Source: an uncultured Lachnospiraceae bacterium
Lineage (GTDB): Bacteria > Bacillota > Clostridia > Lachnospirales > Lachnospiraceae
Length of the DNA stretch: 27,191 bases
Direction of reading: 5' to 3'
NCBI GenBank assembly: GCA_910578885.1
Contig: CAJTSH010000040.1
Coordinates: 1-27,191, forward strand
Shown here: positions 13,490 through 21,186 of the stretch, piece after piece
How positions within the stretch are numbered: the first letter of the stretch is position 1
How the letters are laid out: the number at the start of each line of letters is the position of its first letter
Notes under the pieces: generated by a model
What the model saw: the letters and a program-made list of their open reading frames with translations, nothing else
Told to the model about the DNA's origin: nothing
Databases searched by the model: none
Made by a program: the position numbers and the translations under genes

Positions 13490-16036
13490 TTGAGCAGAGA
13501 AGGAAAGCCCACGATTCGCAGGCGAATTCTGGGAGGGAATGGTAAGCCCGCGATTCGAAAACGAATCCTGGGAAGGTCTGGACATTTATATAGAAATAAG
13601 GATTTGTATCTGGCATTTTTTGTGCCGTTTGTAATTATGGCAGGCATGTGTATTGCCCGTGGGATTTACCCGTTCGGGAATCAATGTTTTCTGCATATTG
13701 ATATGTATCACCAATATTGTCCGTTTACGGTGGAATTGATTGATAGGCTGCAAGAGGGAAAAAGCCTGATGTATTCATGGAATCTGGGACTCGGCTCTGA
13801 TTTCATAGGGCTGTATGCGTACTATCTTGCCAGTCCCATGAATTGGCTGGCGTTTTTATGTCCTAAGAGTCTGGTCATTGAATTTATGACTCTGTTGGTT
13901 TTGATTAAGGTATCTTTGTGCGGGTTTTCTTTTGCGTATTATCTGCGGAATCATTTTCAGACGAGAAGCATGAGTATCGTATTGTTTGCGGTATTTTATG
14001 CTTTGTCTGCATTTACCTGTGCTTATAATTATAATATTATGTGGCTTGACGGCGTCTGGCTGGCGCCGCTCATTGTACTTGGACTGGAGCGGTTGATTAA
14101 TGAGAAAAAGTGCGGGCTTTATTATGTAGCTTTAGCAGCGTCCATCTTCTCAAATTATTATATTTCCATTATGATCTGTATTTTTCTGGTCCTATATTAT
14201 TTGATTTTGATGGCGGAGAGACGAGGGAAAGGATTTTTTTCAATTTCTGCGCGTTTTGCATTCTATTCCCTTTTAGCGGGAGGAACAAGCGCTGTGCTTT
14301 TACTTCCGGAGATGTATGTGTTCTCTTTGAGCGGATCCGGCGGGATTAGTTTTCCGAAGTATGTACAGTGGTATTTTTCCGCTCTGGACGAGCTTGCGCG
14401 TTCCTGTATCAGTGTAGAGGTGGTTCCGACGACGGGGCACTGGCCGAATATTTATTGCGGATGCGCCGCTATTCTTTTGATTTTTCTCTATATGATGAAC
14501 CGGAATATTTCATGGAAGAAAAAGATACCGAGAATACTGTTTCTGGCATTTTTCTTAGTGAGCTTTTCCAATAACATATTGACCTTTATCTGGCATGGGC
14601 TTGCTTTTCCTAGCGGCCTGCCGGCGAGACAGACGTTTTTGTATATATTCCTGCTTTTGACAATGTGCTATGAAACGGTGCATGAAGCAAAGGGGAGCCG
14701 TAAGCTGCATGTGGGCGCGGCGTTGCTGATTGGAATGGGGCTTATGGTATTATTTGCACTCTTTGCCGATAAGGAGCGCATTACGATGGAATCCATTGTT
14801 ATGACGGCGGTTCTTCTGGGGGCTTATGCGCTTATTTATCTGTTTTACATCGGAAAGGATCGGAACTTTTATCGGTTGGGCTGCATCTTTGCATTTATTT
14901 TGGTCATTGTGGAAGCGGCGGTGAATCTGGAGGCGACGAGCGTGTCAACGACGAACAGAGATTCCTACCGGATGAATCTGCCAAAGTATGAAGCGTTAAT
15001 GGACAGGCTGAATGAGCAGGACGACAGCTTTTTCAGAGTTGACAAGCAGACGCGGTTGACGAAGAATGATTCAGCTATGGCAGGCTTCCGTTCAGCCACG
15101 ATTTTTTCGTCATTGATGAATATTCATGTGGCAGACTGGTATCGTGCAGTCGGAATGGAAGGAGGCAAGAACTATTATTGTTACAATGGGGCGTCTCCGC
15201 TTACCAGTGCGCTTCTATCGGTAAAATATCTGATGACAAACAGTGCGTTGGAGGAAAGTCCGCTGCGCACACTGGTGGATTCTGAAAAAGGCATGTATCT
15301 GTATGAAAATCTCTATACGCTGTCTCTTGGATTTATGGTGGATTCGGAGTTTATCGACTGCAACAATCAGGAGTATGAAGACAGTATTGATATGCAGAAT
15401 GAGATGGTGAAATCGCTTGGCGCCGCGGAGCCTTTGTTTACGGAAATCGAAACAGAGGTAAAGACTAAGGCAACCATTATTCATGTCAAAGAAGACTCCT
15501 ATGTGATGGGATACTATAGTGACAAACGTGCAAAGAGCATTACCGCAGATTATGGCTATAAAACGAGGGAGTTTTCAAAATGCGACCATGTGTATCTGCT
15601 GGATTTTGGCTGGTGCGAGGCGGGAACGGATATCACGCTGACTTCTCCCGATATCAATGTGCTTCAGGTGCAGGGAGAGCAGATGAATCTTGAGAGCTTA
15701 AATACGGCATATCGGAAGCTGAGTGAAAGAACGATGGAGCTGGGAGAGTTTACGGATACTTCGGTTGAGGGATATATCGAAGTAGAGAAGGCGGGAAATC
15801 TTTTGCTCTCTATTCCGGCGGAAAAGGGCTGGAGTGTGTATGTGGACGGTGAAATGATTGAGCCGGAGGCATTTTGTGATGCGTTTATCAGTATTCCGCT
15901 GGAGGCGGGAAGCTATGATATTTCGCTGAAGTATCGGACGCCGGGGCTGGTGCCGGGAGCGATGGTTTCGGTGTGCTGTGTGGGAGTGTTTGTGGGAGTT
16001 TGGGGGTGGAAGAGGAGAAGAAGAAATTGTTTTTAA
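13490..16036 (+). CDS. YfhO family multi-pass membrane protein (GT-C-like)
   Basis: This 848-residue integral membrane protein has about 12-14 helices and a C-terminal extracytoplasmic beta-rich domain. The TTG start is chosen for GGAGG 8 bases upstream. The YfhO family look is clear: FLHIDMYHQYCPF after the first helix, SWNLGLGSDFIGLYAYYLAS, NYNIMWLDGVWLAPLIVLGL, SNYYISIMICIFLV, and the late PAEKGWSVYVDGE region. B. subtilis YfhO is linked to glycosylation of lipoteichoic acid, and the acidic DMYHQY loop fits a polyprenyl-phosphate-sugar glycosyltransferase. Placement after the LtaS-like gene supports a role in decorating the same polymer (inference). The first 30 residues are basic and made of a duplicated 13-residue unit. 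The upstream gap of 59 bases has no terminator. Confidence 0.85.
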   Translation: MSREGKPTIRRRILGGNGKPAIRKRILGRSGHLYRNKDLYLAFFVPFVIMAGMCIARGIYPFGNQCFLHIDMYHQYCPFTVELIDRLQEGKSLMYSWNLGLGSDFIGLYAYYLASPMNWLAFLCPKSLVIEFMTLLVLIKVSLCGFSFAYYLRNHFQTRSMSIVLFAVFYALSAFTCAYNYNIMWLDGVWLAPLIVLGLERLINEKKCGLYYVALAASIFSNYYISIMICIFLVLYYLILMAERRGKGFFSISARFAFYSLLAGGTSAVLLLPEMYVFSLSGSGGISFPKYVQWYFSALDELARSCISVEVVPTTGHWPNIYCGCAAILLIFLYMMNRNISWKKKIPRILFLAFFLVSFSNNILTFIWHGLAFPSGLPARQTFLYIFLLLTMCYETVHEAKGSRKLHVGAALLIGMGLMVLFALFADKERITMESIVMTAVLLGAYALIYLFYIGKDRNFYRLGCIFAFILVIVEAAVNLEATSVSTTNRDSYRMNLPKYEALMDRLNEQDDSFFRVDKQTRLTKNDSAMAGFRSATIFSSLMNIHVADWYRAVGMEGGKNYYCYNGASPLTSALLSVKYLMTNSALEESPLRTLVDSEKGMYLYENLYTLSLGFMVDSEFIDCNNQEYEDSIDMQNEMVKSLGAAEPLFTEIETEVKTKATIIHVKEDSYVMGYYSDKRAKSITADYGYKTREFSKCDHVYLLDFGWCEAGTDITLTSPDINVLQVQGEQMNLESLNTAYRKLSERTMELGEFTDTSVEGYIEVEKAGNLLLSIPAEKGWSVYVDGEMIEPEAFCDAFISIPLEAGSYDISLKYRTPGLVPGAMVSVCCVGVFVGVWGWKRRRRNCF
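13502..13579 (+). repeat. 39-bp direct duplication in the start of the yfhO-like gene
   Basis: Two units of 39 bp (13502-13540 and 13541-13579) encode GKPTIRRRILGGN and GKPAIRKRILGRS. Each DNA unit carries an internal inverted repeat, GATTCG AAAA CGAATC (13552-13567) in the second and ATTCGC AG GCGAAT (13514-13527) in the first. Confidence 0.8.
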
Positions 16037-16141
16037 GAATGGAAGAAGCAGGGTCTGTAGCAGAGATTTATGTACAAGAAACATAATTTAAGTTTGAGGG
16101 ACAATAAAAAAGATAAAATTCAGGGATGAGTAATGAGACAA

Positions 16142-16187
16142 GCAAAAAGCTGTTGTAAGGATGAAAATCCGTACATCAGCTTTTTGC
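16142..16187. terminator. long hairpin, probable bidirectional terminator
   Basis: GCAAAAAGCTG (16142-16152) pairs perfectly with CAGCTTTTTGC (16177-16187). Inside, TGTA/TACA and GGAT GAAA ATCC extend the stem to about 19 pairs with two mismatches and a GNRA loop. A-run and T-run flank the core on either strand. It lies 105 bases after the yfhO-like stop. Confidence 0.7.
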
Positions 16188-16357
16188 GTAGAACTAAAGG
16201 TTCATAACAATAAAATTACTTCTTTAATTTGACTGATTTTACATCAAATACTTACCAAATGTAACAAAAAATCTTAACTTTTTCATTAAAAAGTAGACGG
16301 TTAAAAAAATCTTTAAAAGCTACTAAGAATAGTAGTTAAGACTGTTGAGAATATGAA

Positions 16358-16461
16358 GTTGCTAAGCCATCCGGAGAATTTTACCTGCATCTTCGAAGAT
16401 GAAATTTCCGGGTATTTCCGCGTGGTTTCCAAGAAATAGTAACAATTTTTTTACAATTGTT
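16358..16461 (+). ncRNA. candidate structured leader RNA upstream of cheA
   Basis: Complementary segments nest in order: GTTGCTA (16358-16364) with TAGTAAC (16437-16443, one G-T), AGCCA (16365-16369) with TGGTT (16423-16427), CCGGA (16371-16375) with TCCGG (16407-16411), AATTT (16377-16381) with AAATT (16402-16406), and the palindrome CATCTTCGAAGATG (16388-16401). The outer stem is followed by AA and seven T, like a terminator. An alternative hairpin AACAATT (16441-16447) with AATTGTT (16455-16461) would take away part of that outer stem. It does not match the c-di-GMP-I aptamer or other riboswitch cores I can recall. The fold is read by eye; a regulatory RNA is inference. Confidence 0.4.
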
Positions 16462-16621
16462 GCGAGCATTTATAGAAAATGATGGCGAAAATACTCAAGT
16501 CATGATACAATATGATGCAGAGAGAAAAGGAGGCTCTCCAATTCTGATAGAGGAGGGTGCAGACATGAATAGATAAGGAGAAGGGTAAATTTAATCAAAA
16601 TATGCAGGAAAGGAGTAGTAT

Positions 16622-18781
16622 ATGGCGGAAGAATTTAGTACAGATGGTATGCTGGATATATATCTGTTTGAAAACAGCCAACTGCTTGAGCAGCTTCAGG
16701 ATATGGTGCTTGAGCAGAAGGATGAAGAATGCTTCGATGAAGACAGCATAAATGAGATATTCAGAACCATGCATACGATTAAAGGGTCTTCAGGCATTAT
16801 GATGTTTGATGAAATTACGACTGTAGCGCATAAGCTTGAGGATGTCTTTTATTATCTGAGAGAATCCCATCCCCAAAATGTGCCTCACCTAGAATTGGTG
16901 GATCATGTGCTGGAGGTGGCAGATTTCATCTCAAATGAAATGGAAAAAATTCAAAATGGTGATCCAGCGGATGGCGAAGTCGGAGAAATCGTAGCGAGGC
17001 TGGATGTATTTCTGGAGAAAATTAAAAGCAATGCGGATGCGGGAGAAGAAAAACCGCCTGAGAATAAACATGAAGAACCGAAACAGTTTTATATATCTCC
17101 TGTAGCCACGAGTGCAAGCCGTTTCTATAAAATATACATTCATTTTTTTGAAGGAACAGAAATGGCAAATGTCCATGCTTATAAGGCAGTATATGCCTTA
17201 AAGGAAATTGCGGAGGATCTGCTTTATTCTCCGGAGGATATTATTTCAGATCCCTCATCGGCGGAAACAATTATCAAAGAAGGATTTAAGATACTTTTGC
17301 AGGCTCAGTGCGGGGAAGAAGAAATACGCCAGATAATTGGTGTGGGCTATGACATTGAAAAGGTGGATGTCTTTGAATGTAAGGCAGAGGAATTTTTGCA
17401 GGGCTTTGATTTTGGCGAGCAGGATGATGCACCGGTTATTGATCTGGATTCCAGTGTGGAAGAAATAGAGGCGCAGACTCAGGGAACGGAAGACGGAGAA
17501 AAGGCAGAGGAGAAGAAACCTGCCAAGCCTGCTATTGCGCCCGGTGATTTTGTAATCAAATCCAAGGATCCAGGCAAGCAGAGGAAGCTGGCAAAGGATA
17601 AACCCAAAAGTGATAAGGCTTCTTATATCAGTGTAAATATAGGTAAAATGGATCAGTTGATGGAGCTGATCGGAGAGCTTGTCATCTCCGAATCAGTAGT
17701 GCTGCAAAATCCTGATTTGAAAGTTCCGGGGTTAAATCTGGATAACTTTAATAAGGCAGCATCCCAGTTGTCTAAGATTGCTACAGATTTGCAGAATGTA
17801 ATCATGTCCATGAGAATGGTTCCTTTGACAAATACGTTCCAGAAGATGAATCGTATTGTTTTTGACGTTTCCAGAAAACTGGGAAAAGATATTGACTTTG
17901 TCATGGTAGGGGAACAGACGGAAGTGGATAGAAATATTATCGAGCATATTTCCGATCCTTTGATGCATATCGTAAGAAATTCTGTGGATCATGGCATTGA
18001 ATCAAAAGAAGAACGTGTGGAAAGCGGCAAACCGGAAAAAGGAAAAGTGACTTTATCTGCAAAAACAGAGGCAGGCAAGGTATGGATCTGCGTGGAGGAT
18101 GATGGAGCAGGACTTGACCGGGACAAGATTATTGCAAAGGCGAGGAAACAAGGGCTGTTAGATGACAATAAGCCGGATAGCGAATATACAGACAAGGAGG
18201 TATTCCAGTTTATTACTTTGCCTGGTTTCTCTACCAATGAGGTAGTTACGGAATACTCCGGGCGAGGGGTCGGTATGGATGTGGTTGTCCAAAACATTCA
18301 GAAGATAGGCGGTTCCCTGGAAATTGAAAGTGAAAAAGGGTTTGGCAGTATTATGAGCCTGAAAATTCCTTTGACTCTTGCCATTATCGACGGTATTGTA
18401 ATGGAAATCGGAACATCATCCTTTGTTATAGAAACGGGGGCGATTAAAGAGTTTGTCCGCGTGAATGAAGAAATGATGATTCATGAACCCGATGGAGAAG
18501 AATATGTCATGATACGTGGAGAATGTTTTCCAGTGCTTCGGCTCGGTGAATGGTTTGAATTGAACAATTATAGGGAATCTGTAGAGGAAGGCGTAATGCT
18601 GATCCTTGAGGTAGACGAAAAGAAGGTATGTCTTTTTGTAGACAAACTGATTGGAGAACAGGAAATTGTAGTAAAGCCGATTCCTTCCTACATTAAGAAG
18701 GTGAAAGGATTATCTGGCTGTACACAGCTTGGTGATGGAAGTATTGCTTTAATATTGGACGCCGCTGGATTGATAGAATAA
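16622..18781 (+). CDS. cheA: chemotaxis histidine kinase CheA
   Basis: The 719-residue protein has the whole CheA order: the Hpt domain P1 with phospho-acceptor His51 in FRTMHTIKGSSGIMMF, a P2-like region (about 155-265), a charged linker, the dimerisation domain P3 (about 335-400), the HATPase domain P4 with N-box HIVRNSVDHGIE (Asn453), G1 EDDGAGLD, GFSTNE and SGRGVGMDVV, and a C-terminal CheW-like P5 (about 590-719). It autophosphorylates on His51 and passes phosphate to CheY-type regulators in the polar receptor array. AAAGGAG is 6 bases before the ATG. cheW follows after 27 bases and the receptor after another 12, so one operon is likely. No cheY, cheB or cheR is in the window. Confidence 0.97.
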   Translation: MAEEFSTDGMLDIYLFENSQLLEQLQDMVLEQKDEECFDEDSINEIFRTMHTIKGSSGIMMFDEITTVAHKLEDVFYYLRESHPQNVPHLELVDHVLEVADFISNEMEKIQNGDPADGEVGEIVARLDVFLEKIKSNADAGEEKPPENKHEEPKQFYISPVATSASRFYKIYIHFFEGTEMANVHAYKAVYALKEIAEDLLYSPEDIISDPSSAETIIKEGFKILLQAQCGEEEIRQIIGVGYDIEKVDVFECKAEEFLQGFDFGEQDDAPVIDLDSSVEEIEAQTQGTEDGEKAEEKKPAKPAIAPGDFVIKSKDPGKQRKLAKDKPKSDKASYISVNIGKMDQLMELIGELVISESVVLQNPDLKVPGLNLDNFNKAASQLSKIATDLQNVIMSMRMVPLTNTFQKMNRIVFDVSRKLGKDIDFVMVGEQTEVDRNIIEHISDPLMHIVRNSVDHGIESKEERVESGKPEKGKVTLSAKTEAGKVWICVEDDGAGLDRDKIIAKARKQGLLDDNKPDSEYTDKEVFQFITLPGFSTNEVVTEYSGRGVGMDVVVQNIQKIGGSLEIESEKGFGSIMSLKIPLTLAIIDGIVMEIGTSSFVIETGAIKEFVRVNEEMMIHEPDGEEYVMIRGECFPVLRLGEWFELNNYRESVEEGVMLILEVDEKKVCLFVDKLIGEQEIVVKPIPSYIKKVKGLSGCTQLGDGSIALILDAAGLIE

Positions 18782-18808
18782 AGTTATTAGAAAGGAACGG
18801 TATGTTAT

Positions 18809-19354
18809 ATGGAGGAATTAAGCGAATTGAAGAGACAGGTGGAAAAAGACCAGACTACTTCAAGTAAGCATGATGCCCAGAAGGGTAAGTACATGACTTT
18901 TAAATCCGGACATGAATACTTTGGGCTGGAAATCCAATATGTAAATGAAATTATTCAGTTACAGACGATTACGGCGATTCCGGAAACAGAAGATTATATC
19001 AAGGGACTTATCAATTTGAGGGGAAAGGTCATTCCTGTAATTGATGTCCGGCTGCGATTCAAGCAGGAGCCCTTTGAATATAATGACAGGACCTGTATTA
19101 TTGTTATAAACATAAAGTCTATGGTGGTTGGGCTGATTATAGAAAAAATTGCAGAGGTAGTTGAGATTAAGGAAGAAAATATACTTCCGCCGCCTACCTT
19201 GGGGCGTGTGGATAAGGCGCATCACAAATATGTTTACGGTATCGGCAAGGTCGGAGATGAAGTAAAACTTTTGCTTGATCCAGATAAATTGCTGAATGAT
19301 GAAGATTTATCAGTTGTTGAACAGGCAAACGAAATGAATAATGATGAAGGATGA
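18809..19354 (+). CDS. cheW: chemotaxis coupling protein CheW
   Basis: The 181-residue protein is CheW, the adaptor joining receptors to CheA. After a 30-residue charged N-terminal extension that most CheWs lack, the double SH3-like fold reads KYMTFKSGHEYFGLEIQYV, the receptor-binding NEIIQLQTITAIPETEDYIK, GLINLRGKVIPVIDVRLRF and CIIVINIKSMVVGLIIEKIA. A tail of about 15 acidic residues ends it. GAAAGGAA precedes the ATG. It is placed between cheA and the receptor gene with gaps of 27 and 12 bases. Confidence 0.95.
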   Translation: MEELSELKRQVEKDQTTSSKHDAQKGKYMTFKSGHEYFGLEIQYVNEIIQLQTITAIPETEDYIKGLINLRGKVIPVIDVRLRFKQEPFEYNDRTCIIVINIKSMVVGLIIEKIAEVVEIKEENILPPPTLGRVDKAHHKYVYGIGKVGDEVKLLLDPDKLLNDEDLSVVEQANEMNNDEG

Positions 19355-19366
19355 GAGGTATAAGAT

Positions 19367-20974
19367 ATGTTAAAAAATATGAAGGTAAGAACAAAGTTAA
19401 TATTAGGTTTTTCTATTCCTGTTCTGCTTACGATTGTTAATGTACTTGTAGGCGTATGGGTCACAAATTATGCTGTTGATACCATCAGTTCAATGAATGA
19501 AGAGGGCGCAACGCAGATAAAACAAGAACTGCAGGAGTTGGTTGATACCATTAGTGCTTTGAATGAGGACGGTGCAAAAGGGATTAATGAAGAATTGCAG
19601 AAGATAGGTAATATCGATACCAAAGAACTTAATGATTTAATGGATTTCGTCAATTCAGGCAAAGATAACAGGATTGAAACCTTAAAGGAATATGGCGATG
19701 AGTTGAGTGGGTTTGTTGAGACTGGTAAAGATAACAGGGTCGCAGCCTTAAGGAACACTATGAATATGTCAAACTGGATCAGCGTAGGGCTTCTGGTTGT
19801 TTCCGTACTCATTACAATTCTTATTTCAACTGCTTTAATCAAAACGATTGCGCGTTCTGTAAGACAGCTTTCCAATGCTGCGAAAGATATCGCATTGGGA
19901 CGCGTCAATCATATTCAGCTGACGAAGTATGGAGAAGATGAATTTGGCGCACTGGTAGACGAATACTCGAAAGTAATCGACAATATCAAATACCAGACTA
20001 ATATTGCAGAAGAAGTATCAAACGGTAATCTTACGGTTTCCGTTAATCCAAGCTCTTCTGAGGATATGCTGGGCAATTCTTTGAAGAAACTGGTAGATGA
20101 TAACCTTCATACATTGTCCAATATCTCAGAAGCAGGCTCTCAGGTTACCATCAGTGCTTCTCAGGTAGCAAGCGCCAGCCAGGCATTGGCTCAAGGCTCT
20201 ACAGAGCAGGCAAGTGCAATCCAGCAGATTACGGCGTCCATTGATGATATTGCAGAGAAGACCAGGCGGAATGCAGAAGAGGCAACTAAGGCTGCTACAC
20301 TGGTAGAGGCTGCTATTGAAGATGTAAAACGAGGAAACAGACAGATGCAGGATACGATGTCTGCTATGCAGGATATCAATAAATCCTCTGAAAATATTTC
20401 CAAGATTATTAAGACGATTGATGATATCGCATTCCAGACAAATATTCTTGCATTGAATGCAGCAGTGGAAGCTGCAAGAGCAGGTGAAGCAGGAAAAGGC
20501 TTTGCGGTTGTTGCAGAGGAAGTCAGAAGTCTTGCGGCAAAGAGCGCTGCCGCATCCGCGGAGACTGCTGAGCTGATTGAGGATTCCATTGAGAAGGTAA
20601 CTTCTGGTTCCAAAATTGTGGATGATACATCCAAAGCGATGGAAGAAATCAGCAAAGTTGTATCTGATAGCGAAATGATTATTAACGGTATTGCAGAATC
20701 CTCTAATTATCAGGCAACTGCAGTGGCTCAGATTGAGCAGGCAATTACACAGGTATCACAGGTAGTACAGACCAATTCTGCTACCAGTGAGCAATGTGCG
20801 GCAGCCAGCGAAGAACTGTCCAATCAGGCGTCCAGAATGAGAGAAATGCTTTCCATTTACAATTTGGGTTCGGGAAGCGGTTCGTCTGGTTTCAGAAGCA
20901 GTTCCTATTCATCATCCTCTTTGAGTGCAAACGAGCAGGTGATTTCTCTGGGAGATGACATTGGCAAGTATTAA
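19367..20974 (+). CDS. methyl-accepting chemotaxis protein with small repeat-built outer domain
   Basis: This 535-residue receptor has membrane helices at about 13-33 and 137-157, a HAMP domain (about 158-210) and the long cytoplasmic signalling coiled coil with hairpin tip DDIAFQTNILALNAAVEAAR, AGEAGKGFAVVAEEVRSLAA. The outer part is only about 100 residues, far smaller than a dCache or four-helix sensor. It consists of two pairs of 22-residue repeats: 37-58 and 59-80 (VDTIS...NE.GA...ELQ), then 94-115 and 116-130 (FV..GKDNR). It may sense through the membrane, a partner protein or HAMP rather than a pocket. A serine-rich tail replaces the usual CheR-binding pentapeptide. It is the last gene of the operon and ends before a strong terminator. 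Confidence 0.93.
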   Translation: MLKNMKVRTKLILGFSIPVLLTIVNVLVGVWVTNYAVDTISSMNEEGATQIKQELQELVDTISALNEDGAKGINEELQKIGNIDTKELNDLMDFVNSGKDNRIETLKEYGDELSGFVETGKDNRVAALRNTMNMSNWISVGLLVVSVLITILISTALIKTIARSVRQLSNAAKDIALGRVNHIQLTKYGEDEFGALVDEYSKVIDNIKYQTNIAEEVSNGNLTVSVNPSSSEDMLGNSLKKLVDDNLHTLSNISEAGSQVTISASQVASASQALAQGSTEQASAIQQITASIDDIAEKTRRNAEEATKAATLVEAAIEDVKRGNRQMQDTMSAMQDINKSSENISKIIKTIDDIAFQTNILALNAAVEAARAGEAGKGFAVVAEEVRSLAAKSAAASAETAELIEDSIEKVTSGSKIVDDTSKAMEEISKVVSDSEMIINGIAESSNYQATAVAQIEQAITQVSQVVQTNSATSEQCAAASEELSNQASRMREMLSIYNLGSGSGSSGFRSSSYSSSSLSANEQVISLGDDIGKY

Positions 20975-20988
20975 AGTGAATCATTTTG

Positions 20989-21021
20989 ACACAGGAGCAG
21001 TAATCTGCTCCTGTGTTTTTT
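20989..21021 (+). terminator. intrinsic terminator of the chemosensory operon
   Basis: ACACAGGAGCAG (20989-21000) pairs perfectly with CTGCTCCTGTGT (21005-21016), 12 pairs with a TAAT loop, followed by T-run. Confidence 0.92.
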
Positions 21022-21071
21022 CATGTAGATGGAAAAATCAAAAACTATTTGTAGAGGCATGGAAAAAACTA

Positions 21072-21080
21072 TGATATAAT
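21072..21080 (+). promoter_or_regulatory. extended -10 promoter of the EIIC-EAL gene
   Basis: TGA followed by TATAAT (21075-21080) is an extended -10 box. The -35 region is poor. It leaves a 5' leader of about 100 bases. Confidence 0.5.
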
Positions 21081-21186
21081 CAAGGAAACGTTTTACTTGT
21101 AATCAAAAAGACAAATTACTTATAATGATTCACAATTGGTTTTCGGGCGCTCATGAATCCAATTAGAAAAGAATGGTTGATGATAT

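Larger units (their letters stand above)
16037..16621. other. 585-bp intergenic region before cheA
   Basis: No gene is seen. In order, it holds the bidirectional hairpin (16142-16187), an AT-rich stretch, a CTACT/AGTAG hairpin (16320-16335), the nested fold at 16358-16461, a TACAAT -10-like box at 16506-16511 with a poor -35 box, and a three-codon open frame (ATG near 16565). The length and structure suggest post-transcriptional control of the chemotaxis genes. Confidence 0.5.

Noticed and set aside
16358..16461. c-di-GMP-I or c-di-GMP-II riboswitch
   Set aside because: Apart from a loose GCTAAGCCATCCGG resemblance to the class I core, the remaining conserved segments are absent, and the fold differs.
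19468..20655. long minus-strand frames inside the receptor gene
   Set aside because: They are antisense shadows with serine- and alanine-rich products caused by codon composition of the receptor.
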